Source: Planctomycetota bacterium (GTDB lineage Bacteria; Planctomycetota; Phycisphaerae; Sedimentisphaerales; Anaerobacaceae). From it: 42,800 nt of DNA. Made by a program: the position numbers and the translations under genes. The stretch spans positions 27,653-70,452 of the forward strand of contig VRUL01000024.1 in the NCBI GenBank assembly GCA_019456145.1. Direction: 5' to 3'. The notes under the pieces are model-generated. The model was not told where the DNA came from and ran no database searches. It worked only from the letters and a program-made list of their open reading frames with translations. Below, piece after piece: positions 1 to 7,259 of the stretch. Each line of letters opens with the position of its first letter. The first letter of the stretch is position 1.

Positions 1-471
1 GACTTCGAAACTGCGCGAGAGTTGCTGAAAGAGATGCGCAACGAGTGCATCCTGCCTGACGTTGTGACGTACAGTACATTAATAAATCTTGCGAGTGACT
101 TCGAAACTGCGCGAGAGTTGCTGAAAGAGATGTGCGACGAGAGCATCCTGCCTGACGTTGTGACGTACAGCACATTAATAAATCTCGCGAGTGACTTCGA
201 AAATGCGCGAGAGTTGCTGAAAGAGATGCGTGACGAGGGCGTCCTGCCTAACGTTGTAACGTACAACACATTGATAAATCTCGCGAGTGACTTCGAAACT
301 GCGCGAGAGTTGCTGAAAGAGATGCGCAACGAGTGCATCCTGCCTGACGTTGTGACGTACAGTACATTGATAAATCTCGCGAGTGACTTCGAAACTGCGA
401 GAGAGCTGCTGAAAGAGATGCGCTACAAAGGTATACTGCCTGACGTTGTGGCGTACATCACTGTTCTCAGC
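1..471 (+). repeat. Tandem 96-bp coding repeat (PPR-like units)
   Basis: Units begin at 1, 97, 193, 289 and 385, each exactly 96 bp; the fifth decays after about 85 bp. Units 1 and 4 differ at only two positions. Differences elsewhere cluster in five codons just before the LPD motif (RNECI, CDESI, RDEGV, RNECI, RYKGI) and at the S/N codon. The near-identity suggests recent tandem expansion or gene conversion. Confidence 0.95.
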
Positions 472-870
472 AAGGATCTATCAGAAGTGACTGCCGATCA
501 AGTGATAGACTGGTACAAAGGTGAAGAGTTTGAGAGTGACGAACCGATGAAAACAGCGATAGCTAACTATCGCAAGGGAGGAAGGATTACAGAGGCACTG
601 CGTATATGTCTTGAATGGCCTTATTTGGATGCGGCGCGCAAGGTAATGAGGAAGTATAAGGAAGAGACGATCCAATACCTTGAAAATAAGGCAGGTGAAG
701 GAGATGAAATTTGCGATCCGTCATTTGTGCTGGGTATAGCATATTTGGAGTGGGGAGAGAAAGATAAGGCTGTCTTGTATTTAGAGAAGGCTTTAACATT
801 GGAAGAAAATAATGATAGAAAAAAAATAATTAAGCAATGGCTTAAACTTGCTGAGGAATATAAGAGGTAG
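1..870 (+). CDS. Pentatricopeptide-like (PPR) repeat protein, 5' end outside the window
   Basis: The frame is open from base 1, so the N-terminus lies upstream; an internal Met at 22 is unlikely to be the start. The first ~160 residues are 32-residue repeats of the form VVTYSTLIN-LASDFETARELLKEM-x5-LPD. This matches the helix-turn-helix PPR motif (VTYNTLI...A.ELF.EM...G..PD) minus three residues in the inter-helix turn of the usual 35. The array decays after about residue 150. The C-terminal part ends in a TPR-like helical pair (LGIAYLEWGEKDKAVLYLEKAL). PPR proteins bind single-stranded RNA in organelles and are rare in bacteria; RNA binding here is inferred. Residue 5 of each unit is S or N and the last is D or N, the positions used by the plant PPR code. 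Alternative: a TPR/Sel1-like solenoid that binds protein. Confidence 0.75.
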   Translation, partial: DFETARELLKEMRNECILPDVVTYSTLINLASDFETARELLKEMCDESILPDVVTYSTLINLASDFENARELLKEMRDEGVLPNVVTYNTLINLASDFETARELLKEMRNECILPDVVTYSTLINLASDFETARELLKEMRYKGILPDVVAYITVLSKDLSEVTADQVIDWYKGEEFESDEPMKTAIANYRKGGRITEALRICLEWPYLDAARKVMRKYKEETIQYLENKAGEGDEICDPSFVLGIAYLEWGEKDKAVLYLEKALTLEENNDRKKIIKQWLKLAEEYKR

Positions 871-890
871 TCGTTAGTATTTAGTCAGTT

Positions 891-1100
891 GAGGCCGGCC
901 TTTGGCCGGGGACATTTTTAATAGATCCCTCGACTGCGCTCGGGATGACCGTGAGGATACAACCCGCGCAATAAATTGCGGGGCTAAACATACCCCCGAC
1001 AGTGCCGTGGGGAGATAACAAAAAAGAAACCCCTTGCAATGCAAGGGGCTAACAACCCCGCCCAGAGGACCCCTGCTTAAGAATTGCAGGGGCAGGCGGG
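891..1100. repeat. Cluster of GC-rich hairpins between genes
   Basis: This stretch between the PPR-like gene and the RRM gene has no ORF but several inverted repeats: CCGGCC-TTT-GGCCGG (895-909), an imperfect CCCTCGA/TCGGG stem (924-949), CCC..GCAAT-AA-ATTGC..GGG (963-982), CCCCTTGCA-A-TGCAAGGGG (1030-1048) and CCCCTGC/GCAGGGG (1070-1092) nested inside CCCGCC/GGCGGG (1057-1100). Three hairpins are followed by a similar GGGGCTAA(A)CA or GGGACTAAA tail, as expected of a dispersed palindromic family. The last one lies just past the stop of the minus-strand RRM gene and could end its transcript. Confidence 0.7.
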
Positions 1101-1137
1101 ACTAAATATATAGGATTTCAGCCGGTAGGGGCGTTTA

Positions 1138-1515
1138 TTACTTTCTTCCTGTTCCTGGTCGCATGGAACCCAAATCGGTACGGTTCTCGCCGCCATAGAT
1201 TCTTGGCTTTGCTCTTTTATTTCCACCTCTTTTTTTACCTCCTCTTTTTTTACCTCCTCCAGGGCTTCGAGGCTTCTTGGGTTTGGCCTGGCTGACATCC
1301 AAAGGACGTTCTTTTAACTTTAGGCCGTTGGTTTCGTCGATGGCCTTTTGGGCCTGCTCGTCGGAAGGCATATCTATAAAGGCGAAGCCTTTGAATCTAT
1401 GTCCGGAATCTTCCTTTATCAAACGGACCTCTTTAACTTCGCCGAACTTGTCAAAAATCTCTATTAAGTCGTCTCTTCTGACATCAGGTGACAAATTACC
1501 GACATAAATATCCAT
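1138..1515 (-). CDS. RNA-binding protein with a single RRM domain
   Basis: The 125-aa protein has an N-terminal RNA recognition motif with RNP-2 IYVGNL (residues 3-8) and RNP-1 KGFAFIDM (42-49), then a Gly/Lys/Arg-rich tail (GGGKKRGGKKRGG) and ends in RPGTGRK. This is the layout of the small RRM proteins of cyanobacteria and other bacteria, which bind RNA and are often cold-inducible; that role is family knowledge. ATG start at 1515 with AAGGA 9 nt upstream. Two promoter copies lie upstream on a duplicated ~70-bp segment, and the 5' leader can form a GGAAATA/TATTTCC hairpin. The basic tail probably adds non-specific RNA affinity. Confidence 0.9.
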   Translation of the reverse strand: MDIYVGNLSPDVRRDDLIEIFDKFGEVKEVRLIKEDSGHRFKGFAFIDMPSDEQAQKAIDETNGLKLKERPLDVSQAKPKKPRSPGGGKKRGGKKRGGNKRAKPRIYGGENRTDLGSMRPGTGRK

Positions 1516-1585
1516 TTGGTTTATTCCTTATTGTTAAGAAAACCCCACAGGAAATACGGGATGTCAATATTTCCCTTATATCATT

Positions 1586-1615
1586 ATTATATCCAGTCCT
1601 GTTCGAAAGAATCAA
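1586..1615 (-). promoter_or_regulatory. Promoter P1 of the RRM gene
   Basis: On the minus strand: -35 TTGATT (1615-1610), 18-bp spacer, -10 TATAAT (1591-1586). This would give a leader of about 65 nt containing the GGAAATA/TATTTCC stem. Confidence 0.55.
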
Positions 1616-1782
1616 CTACCAAATTAATGGGAATGGTGGGGCAAGCCCCACCCTACAAGGCTGTTTCGCCTTCCTTGCAGGACGAAAAAACGCTCGCTTT
1701 CGGTACAACGATTCATTTTGTTAGAGACTCTAAGTAAATCCTTGCAGGAAATACGGGATGTCAATATTTACCTTATACCATT

Positions 1783-1811
1783 ATTATATCCAGGTTGCCT
1801 GAAAGAATCAA
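1783..1811 (-). promoter_or_regulatory. Promoter P2 of the RRM gene (duplicate)
   Basis: Minus strand: -35 TTGATT (1811-1806), 17-bp spacer, -10 TATAAT (1788-1783). A transcript from here would cross the inserted palindrome and P1 before the gene. Confidence 0.45.
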
Positions 1812-1839
1812 CTATTTTGTTTATTTAGAGGCAGCCGAA

Positions 1840-1855
1840 CTCTATAATATTAGAG
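1840..1855 (+). promoter_or_regulatory. -10 element within an inverted repeat, upstream of the DUF1080 gene
   Basis: TATAAT (1843-1848) sits inside CTCTA-TAATAT-TAGAG, with 5-bp arms at 1840-1844 and 1851-1855. The -35 is weak (TTGTTT at 1818-1823, 19-bp spacer). The overlap of a palindrome with the -10 would suit an operator; this is inference. Confidence 0.35.
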
Positions 1856-1901
1856 AGATGTTAGCTTAATCATATAAATCTTGATTTTTACAGGAGTGAC
1901 T

Positions 1902-2573
1902 ATGAAATATCTATCCTACTTGCCCCTGGCTTTATCGATTTTTCTGTGTGTTGGCGGCTGCAGCGTTGAAAAGAGCTATCATGGAGACCTTACAAAGCTC
2001 AATGGCGGATTCTGGGAGTTCTATAGTTCTGAATCCTCAGCCCGGATGCAGGATGTGTGGAAAATCGAGGATGAAGTCCTGGTTTGCAGTGGTTCGCCGC
2101 TGGGATACATATACTCCAACGGGGAATATGATGACTTTGTGCTGAAGCTTGAGTGGCGATGGCCAGCCGATAAGGAGCCTGGCAAGGGTGGTGTGCTTAT
2201 ACACACGGCTGGGGAGCACAAAATCTGGCCAAAGAGCCTCGAAGCCCAAATCAATGCAGGTGATGCCGGGGATTTCTGGGGTCTGGATGGATATGAGCTA
2301 TCCGGCCCGGCCGATAGAACTCGATCATTTGACAATGAGAAATTCGGCAAGCTGACCAATGTAAAAAAGACACGAGCGGTTGAGAAATCGGCGGGGGAGT
2401 GGAACACATATGAAATCATCGCCGAGGGGGATACGGTTACGCTGGTTATCAATGGGACGGTAGTAAACAAGGCAACAGGATGTGTTCCCAAAAGGGGTAG
2501 GATATGTCTGACGTCGGAAGGCAGCGAGATTCACTTTCGAAATGTGGAGTTAATGCTATTAGACAGGAGATAA
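1902..2573 (+). CDS. DUF1080 (3-keto-disaccharide hydrolase-like) lipoprotein
   Basis: The 223-aa product has a signal peptide ending in a lipobox (CVGGC), so it should be lipid-anchored and face the periplasm. The rest is one concanavalin-like DUF1080 domain: GGFWEFYSSES, a W-rich strand region (LKLEWRWPADKEPGKGGVLIHTAG), PKSLEAQINAGDAGDFWGLDGY and a closing strand pair (EIHFRNVELM). The family is very common in Planctomycetes and Bacteroidetes and some members hydrolyse 3-keto-glycosides. ATG at 1902 is chosen because AGGAG ends 5 nt before it; an in-frame ATT at 1881 has no such site. It stands alone, not in an obvious operon. Confidence 0.9.
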   Translation: MKYLSYLPLALSIFLCVGGCSVEKSYHGDLTKLNGGFWEFYSSESSARMQDVWKIEDEVLVCSGSPLGYIYSNGEYDDFVLKLEWRWPADKEPGKGGVLIHTAGEHKIWPKSLEAQINAGDAGDFWGLDGYELSGPADRTRSFDNEKFGKLTNVKKTRAVEKSAGEWNTYEIIAEGDTVTLVINGTVVNKATGCVPKRGRICLTSEGSEIHFRNVELMLLDRR

Positions 2574-2775
2574 GTTGTGGGGCGGAGCCCAGAGGGATAA
2601 TGAACAAATGTCTCGCGGATCGGGTATTTCTGAATTGGGCCCGAAACGATGAATTTCTTTGACTTGAGCCGGGCATTTCGTTATTATCATGCTTTCCGGT
2701 CAGAATTATTTGTGAGTTTCTTTGGCGGCTGTAAGCGGAAGTGATGAAGGGATAATTACGAACAAGGGGTGGATC

Positions 2776-3228
2776 ATGGTAGAATTTGAAACCGATGAGG
2801 AGATTCTGGAATTAGCAATTTCCAGAGAAGAAGAAGCCCGTGTTTTTTTGTTGACTTTGGCGGGGCGTATGATAAAACCTGAAATGCGCAAGGTCTTTGA
2901 AGATTTAGCCGACGAAGAATTAGAGCACAAGGCCCGGCTGGAACTGGAGGTGATCAAGAAAGGCAGAGTGGTAACGGCCACGAAACAGCTTCAGTATGAA
3001 GCTAAAGATTATGCCGAGCCCGCCGGGACCGATATTGATATGGATTATAAGGACATACTCATTATGGCGATGCAAAAGGAAGAGGCATCATTCAGGCTTT
3101 ACGTGGATTTGGCGTCAAGGGTTACACACGAAGACGCTTATGAGACCCTTTTGGCATTGGCAGAGGAAGAAGTGCGGCATAAGCTGCGTTTCGAAATGGA
3201 ATACGATAATCTATTGAAGGCAGGGTGA
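2776..3228 (+). CDS. Ferritin-like diiron protein (rubrerythrin family)
   Basis: The 150-aa protein consists of two similar helix pairs. Each has a Glu-bearing helix (SREEEARVF near residue 19; QKEEASF near 102) followed by an ExxH helix (E48-H51; E132-H135). This is the carboxylate/histidine pattern of ferritin-like diiron sites, as in rubrerythrin, which reduces peroxide. The usual C-terminal rubredoxin domain (two CxxC) is absent, so electrons must come from another protein or the role differs. ATG at 2776 follows AAGGGGTGG; an upstream in-frame TTG at 2722 would add 18 unconserved-looking residues. The downstream small gene at 3320 may be co-transcribed. Confidence 0.8.
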   Translation: MVEFETDEEILELAISREEEARVFLLTLAGRMIKPEMRKVFEDLADEELEHKARLELEVIKKGRVVTATKQLQYEAKDYAEPAGTDIDMDYKDILIMAMQKEEASFRLYVDLASRVTHEDAYETLLALAEEEVRHKLRFEMEYDNLLKAG

Positions 3229-3319
3229 TAACCGGCGAATACAGTGGATTAGAGAATTAGAGATTAGGGTATTGGCGGGTTTTTTTTGGAGAAGGAGTTG
3301 ATTAATCGAGGTGGAATCT

Positions 3320-3523
3320 ATGGGTACCATAAAGGGATTTTGGCAGCACACAAATGGTAAGGTTTACGCTATAAAAAGCACTACTTTAGGAGAGATTGTG
3401 GGGGCGGCCGGCCCGTTTGATCCGGATGATATCGGTGACCTTGAGAATTACGATTATACGCCTGCTATAGTCGACTGGGTGGAAAGAGCGCTGGCTGAAA
3501 AGAAATTACACAGGTATAAGTAG
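3320..3523 (+). CDS. Small protein of unknown function
   Basis: A 67-aa acidic soluble protein; I do not recognise a family. It begins MGTIKGFWQHTNGKVYAIKS and has no signal peptide or membrane segment. The middle is rich in Gly, Pro and Asp (GPFDPDDIGDLENYDY) and a helix follows (IVDWVERALAEKK). ATG at 3320 is preceded by GAGGTGG at a normal distance, and codon use resembles its neighbours, so translation is likely. It lies 91 bp after the ferritin-like gene in the same direction. Confidence 0.6.
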   Translation: MGTIKGFWQHTNGKVYAIKSTTLGEIVGAAGPFDPDDIGDLENYDYTPAIVDWVERALAEKKLHRYK

Positions 3524-3663
3524 CAGGCTGTTGCAAACAATTTCGCGGGGGTCAACGGGATACGAAATAAGGGAAGCGAGATATGAAATGCGGCGACGAG
3601 CCGCGAATTGAGGCGGCGAGCGATTGTTCATGGTCTACGCTATTGGGCCGGTTGAGGAAGGGT

Positions 3664-3939
3664 TCAACTCAAGACTTTTCTTATCATAGAGAGCCTAATT
3701 ATAATCATAAATAATACTAAGACAGTGACGAATGTTATCTCAATGGCTAACAGACATTCATTGCTGCTTAAGTACGTTTGAAATTGTGTGAGCAGTAGTG
3801 TTAGGCTGGATACTATAATCTTGAGCTTTGGTTGAATATCCGGCAGAAGATTAAGGTATTTTGCCAAACCTAATCCCAATGCAGATATAACAACAACGGC
3901 CGTTGATAAAATTGAGAGTCTTTTAATTTTGCGTAGCAT
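3664..3939 (-). CDS. Small two-helix membrane protein, unknown function
   Basis: 91 aa with two hydrophobic segments (about 10-30 and 64-85) separated by a polar loop, and basic ends (MLRKIKR at the N-terminus, SMIRKVLS at the C-terminus). Both termini are predicted cytoplasmic. The start codon is preceded by AAGGGGGAA 9 nt upstream and there is a good promoter at 3978-4006, which together support a real gene. Family not recognised. It lies between unrelated genes at the left edge of a gene-poor stretch. Confidence 0.6.
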   Translation of the reverse strand: MLRKIKRLSILSTAVVVISALGLGLAKYLNLLPDIQPKLKIIVSSLTLLLTQFQTYLSSNECLLAIEITFVTVLVLFMIIIRLSMIRKVLS

Positions 3940-3977
3940 TTTATTCCCCCTTATATGTGTGTCTGAATGTAAATAAA

Positions 3978-4006
3978 ATTATACCAGAAATGGGTTCTGG
4001 ATTCAA
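3978..4006 (-). promoter_or_regulatory. Promoter of the small membrane protein gene
   Basis: Minus strand: -35 TTGAAT (4006-4001), 17-bp spacer, -10 TATAAT (3983-3978). The leader would be roughly 30 nt. Confidence 0.6.
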
Positions 4007-4473
4007 ACAAATATTGGGCGGAATGGGTATAAAATCCCAATATAGGATTGCTGGCTAAAAGAGAGGTGGTATTATCGGGCAGAAGTGAAAAGTTTTTTTG
4101 AATTATTTCATCAACATTCGGGGCTTTAGAATCGGCTTATAAGTGTGGGGGGAGAGGGTTTAATATTGCGCTGATTTTCTTTTTCAAAAAATATGTAAAA
4201 GTATTGTGCTGATGGCCGAGAACGGCTAAAATTCGACAAAGAAATTGACGCGAAGCGGATGCAACACGGGAATAACAACACAACGCGACAAAATTGGCCT
4301 TGCGTACCTATGCCTGGTTATACAAAAAATGTTGTTTTGAAACATGTTAGAGAATCATGAAAGAACAGAAAGTGACGTTTTCCCTTTATTATTAGATGTT
4401 ATGGTAAGAGGGTCGCATTTTCACAGTTTATATGGTTAAAAGGAACAGAGTAGGTAAAGAAAGTGAGGACAAA
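4007..4473. other. Gene-free stretch with repeat copy 1
   Basis: No ORF that looks coding. It holds the first copy of the ~100-bp direct repeat (4167-4265) and an AT-rich leader before the gene at 4474. No convincing promoter was found for that gene. Confidence 0.6.
4167..4265 (+). repeat. Direct repeat flanking the MBL cassette, copy 1
   Basis: Alignable with 5973-6072. Best-conserved blocks are TTGTGCTG-x-TGGCCG-x-GAACGGCTAAA and GACGCGAAG-x-GGAT-x-CAAC. The block includes a small stem GCCG-AGAA-CGGC (GCCG-GGAA-CGGC in copy 2). Confidence 0.8.
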
Positions 4474-5067
4474 ATGACTGATCGTAACAAATTAGCAGCC
4501 GAGGATCGGGGGATTTCAGAAAGAGTGCCGATAGTAATCGACGATGTTAAGCGTTTAAAAACATTTTCAATGAGCAGATGTATTTACTTTTCGATAGAGT
4601 GCGACAGCCCTTCCCCCGGATGGACTTTAAGAATTCGCAATAGAAAAATACCTTTTCTATTAGTCGCCCTTTCAGGGATTATTTTAGAGCCAATTGACGG
4701 CGGCTTATTTCGCACGCCGGACAAGCTCGAACAATTGTTTGAAAATATTGAAAAGGATTCGGACGAGGGAATATATGTCGACACTAATGATCTGTGGATT
4801 CCCAATTTTATCTTCGACCGCAAGAATCTTAAGCCAGGCAGTGTGTACAGAGTAGCCTTCAAGCTCTTCAAGGCAGCTTACGATTTTCGAAATCAAATTC
4901 TTTCTCAACAAGAGTATGTCGGCCAGTGTAAAAAGTATGGATGGAAGGCCCGTTATTCCGCTTCGGAAACAAAGGCATTAGGTCTATGGCAGAAAAAACA
5001 TATTGATGAAACAAAAGAACGTCATGAAAAACATCCTGAATTGACCCTTCGCAGGCAAACAAAGTAA
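4474..5067 (+). CDS. Protein of unknown function, first gene of the MBL cassette
   Basis: About 197 aa, soluble, no signal peptide. I do not recognise a family. Visible features are a mixed alpha/beta centre (CIYFSIECDSPSPGWTLRIRNRKIPFLLVALSGIILEPIDGG), an acidic stretch, an aromatic segment (DTNDLWIPNFIFDRKN) and a highly charged C-terminal helix (KKHIDETKERHEKHPELTLRRQTK). ATG at 4474 is preferred because GTGAGGAC precedes it; an in-frame ATG at 4432 has no ribosome site. Only 22 bp separate it from the MBL gene, which has its own strong SD, so the two form an operon and probably act together. The pair sits between direct repeats. Confidence 0.65.
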   Translation: MTDRNKLAAEDRGISERVPIVIDDVKRLKTFSMSRCIYFSIECDSPSPGWTLRIRNRKIPFLLVALSGIILEPIDGGLFRTPDKLEQLFENIEKDSDEGIYVDTNDLWIPNFIFDRKNLKPGSVYRVAFKLFKAAYDFRNQILSQQEYVGQCKKYGWKARYSASETKALGLWQKKHIDETKERHEKHPELTLRRQTK

Positions 5068-5089
5068 AAAGTAAAAAGGAGAGAAGTAA

Positions 5090-5908
5090 ATGGCAAGTTT
5101 AAAAGTGACACTAATTAATGTAGGATGGGGAGATTCCATCCTGCTTGAATCGGAAGACGGGGGCACAACTCATTATGGTTTGATTGACTCCAATGACACT
5201 TCCACGCTGCGCTCATCGTACATTTTTCTGAAGCGTTATTTTGAGAAGGCCGAGATAGATATTGGCAACTCAAAACCAATTTTTCAGTTCGTGCTTTTAT
5301 CACACGCTCACACCGACCATGGTCAAGGCCTGAAAGCTCTAATGAGGGAGTTCGGCACAGAGAATTTCTGGTACCCCAAATCGCTCCGCCAGGGGATGCT
5401 TGGCAACCTGCTTCGGTATGCAAACAGGTCCACTAATATTGGATGGCACGAGGCCCTGCATACTTCTAAACAACTGCCCAATTTCGGTCCGGCCCAGATG
5501 AGTGTTTTGTGGCCTCATGATAACGGGATAAGTAATAATGAGAATAATAACTCTGTTGTTTTGACTTTGCGTCTGGATCGAGTATCATTTATCATGACCG
5601 GCGACGCTGAGAAAGACGTATGGTTACAAATAGCCCCTTTGATTCCTCGTAGTACGCGTTTCTTCAAGGTCCCTCATCATGGTTCAGTAAACGGGACATT
5701 TGATAACAACACGGCGGTCTGGTTCAATCATTGTCCACGTTCAGCGAAGTTGGGCGTGAGCAGCCACATTCGACCATTCGAACATCCCGATCAAGAAGTC
5801 ATCGACCTGTTTGATAACAATAACCGCCGGTACTACCGAACCGATAGACACTACCACCTGACTTTTGAAACAAATGGGCGACGTACAAATGTTATGTACT
5901 GGCATTGA
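5090..5908 (+). CDS. ComEC-like metallo-beta-lactamase-fold hydrolase
   Basis: 272 aa, soluble, no membrane segment. The N-terminus (LKVTLINVGWGDSILLE) resembles the VGQGDA strand of ComEC/Rec2 MBL domains. The metal-binding HxHxDH motif is present as SHAHTDHGQG (H72, H74, D76, H77), followed by IMTGDAEKDVW and KVPHHGSVNG, the third and fourth metal-ligand regions. Free-standing members of this family are predicted nucleases or phosphodiesterases. The upstream AAGGAGAG is a strong SD. Two-gene operons with an MBL hydrolase occur in several bacterial conflict systems, but nothing here proves such a role; it may equally be housekeeping. Confidence 0.85.
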   Translation: MASLKVTLINVGWGDSILLESEDGGTTHYGLIDSNDTSTLRSSYIFLKRYFEKAEIDIGNSKPIFQFVLLSHAHTDHGQGLKALMREFGTENFWYPKSLRQGMLGNLLRYANRSTNIGWHEALHTSKQLPNFGPAQMSVLWPHDNGISNNENNNSVVLTLRLDRVSFIMTGDAEKDVWLQIAPLIPRSTRFFKVPHHGSVNGTFDNNTAVWFNHCPRSAKLGVSSHIRPFEHPDQEVIDLFDNNNRRYYRTDRHYHLTFETNGRRTNVMYWH

Positions 5909-5972
5909 TTGCCTTATATGTGAATCCGACCATATTACAGAATTAATCGGTTCAATCGCATACTTGGACCGA

Positions 5973-6072
5973 TGCGCTATTTGTCTTTTTTCAAAAAGGC
6001 CGAAATTGTGTTGTGCTGCTGGCCGGGAACGGCTAAATATTTATGCAGATAGGGACGCGAAGTGGATACAAC
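5973..6072 (+). repeat. Direct repeat flanking the MBL cassette, copy 2
   Basis: Second copy of the element at 4167-4265, 1806 bp away, immediately upstream of the TolB-like gene. It contains the stem GCCG-GGAA-CGGC. Confidence 0.8.
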
Positions 6073-6109
6073 TTTCGAGGATAAGAAAGAACTTGCTGAG
6101 CTTGAAAAC

Positions 6110-7216
6110 ATGCAGATAAAACAAAGAAAGATGCTGACAATAGGATTGCGTAGTGTATTGGCTTTAGTGCTTACGATAATAGGGCTATGTGTTTATGGCT
6201 GTAAAAAGGAAGAGCCAAGAGATAAACATTCCAAGATAGTATTCAGGTCAAACAGGGATGGGAATTGGGAGCTTTATGTTATGAATTCTGATGGGAGTGA
6301 GCAGAAGAACTTGACAAACAATCCCGGTAATGATGGGAGTCCCTCCTGGTCACCTGATGGGAAGAAGATAGCTTTTCGTTCAGAGAGAGATGGAAATTGG
6401 GATATTTATGTTATGAATGCTGATGGAACTGAGCAGAAAAACTTGACAAATGATCTTAGTCATCGTAATAGTTCCCCTTCCTGGTCACCTGATGGTAAGA
6501 AGATAGCTTTCAAATCAGGTAGAGATGGGAATATGGAGATTTATGTTATGAACGCCGATGGAAGTAAGTTGAAGAGATTGACTGATAATCCTGCTCAAGA
6601 TTATTCTATATTTTGGTCTCCTAATGGTAAGAAAATAGCTTTTACATCACTCAGAGACGGAATTAATGAGATTTACGTTATGAACCCAGATGGAAGCCAG
6701 CAGAAGAGACTGACAAATAATTCTGCTCGTGATATCGGTGGTCTTTGGTCGCCTGATGGGAAAAAGATGGCTTTTATCTCAGATAGAGATGGGAATTTTG
6801 AGATTTATATTATGAATGCAGATGGGAGTGAGCAGAAGGGATTAACAAATAATCCCGACAGTGATGCTGGCCCCTCCTGGTCACCTGATGGCAAGAAGAT
6901 AGTATTTCATTCAATGCATGGACCCCAAAAAAAGGTCAGAGATAGAAATTATGAGATTTATGTTATGAATGCAGATGGAAGTCAAGTTCAAAAATTAACA
7001 GATAATCCTGCTTGGGATTTCCTTCCTTGCTGGTCTCCTGATGGAAAGAAGATAGCTTTTACTTCAGATAGAGATGGGAATTTTGAGATTTATGTTATGA
7101 ACGCCGATGGGAGTGAGCAGGAAAGATTGACTAACAGCAATGGTATAAAAATCCGTAGGAGTAGCAGTCCTTGCTGGTCACCATTTCTGACTTCTGAGAG
7201 TGATGAAAAGGAATGA
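6110..7216 (+). CDS. TolB-like seven-bladed beta-propeller lipoprotein
   Basis: The N-terminus is basic then hydrophobic and ends in a lipobox (CVYGC), so the protein is probably anchored in the periplasm. After it come seven PD40 repeats of about 42 residues, each with IAFxSxRDGNxEIYVMNADGSxQxxLTNN...SPSWSPDGKK. Seven repeats close one beta-propeller. Blade six carries a short insert (MHGPQKKVRDRN). The repeats resemble TolB and the DPP-IV N-terminal propeller, which bind partner proteins. Start uncertain: ATG 6110 gives a basic N-region; ATG 6131 and GTG 6062 are alternatives, and none has a clear SD. Its 3' end faces the V-ATPase operon end 43 bp away. Confidence 0.85.
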   Translation: MQIKQRKMLTIGLRSVLALVLTIIGLCVYGCKKEEPRDKHSKIVFRSNRDGNWELYVMNSDGSEQKNLTNNPGNDGSPSWSPDGKKIAFRSERDGNWDIYVMNADGTEQKNLTNDLSHRNSSPSWSPDGKKIAFKSGRDGNMEIYVMNADGSKLKRLTDNPAQDYSIFWSPNGKKIAFTSLRDGINEIYVMNPDGSQQKRLTNNSARDIGGLWSPDGKKMAFISDRDGNFEIYIMNADGSEQKGLTNNPDSDAGPSWSPDGKKIVFHSMHGPQKKVRDRNYEIYVMNADGSQVQKLTDNPAWDFLPCWSPDGKKIAFTSDRDGNFEIYVMNADGSEQERLTNSNGIKIRRSSSPCWSPFLTSESDEKE

Positions 7217-7259
7217 ATTGTCAAAAAATAAAAAATATAGTATATGTTTTAATTACTAA

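Larger units (their letters stand above)
1548..1814. repeat. ~70-bp direct repeat (1548-1618, 1745-1814) with a palindrome between the copies
   Basis: The copies are alignable over their whole length, apart from a few substitutions and small indels. Between them lies a perfect inverted repeat GGTGGGGC-AA-GCCCCACC (1635-1652) followed by an AAGGC/GCCTT stem. Each copy carries, on the minus strand, a TATAAT and an upstream TTGATT, so the promoter region of the RRM gene appears duplicated with a REP-like palindrome inserted between. The 386 bases between the RRM gene and the DUF1080 gene hold no other gene. Confidence 0.85.

Noticed and set aside
1..480. CRISPR-like array
   Set aside because: Units are contiguous in-frame coding repeats without spacers. 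No CRISPR array was seen anywhere in the window.
4100..6100. Insertion sequence explaining the direct repeats
   Set aside because: No transposase frame and no terminal inverted repeats; the repeats are too long for a target duplication.
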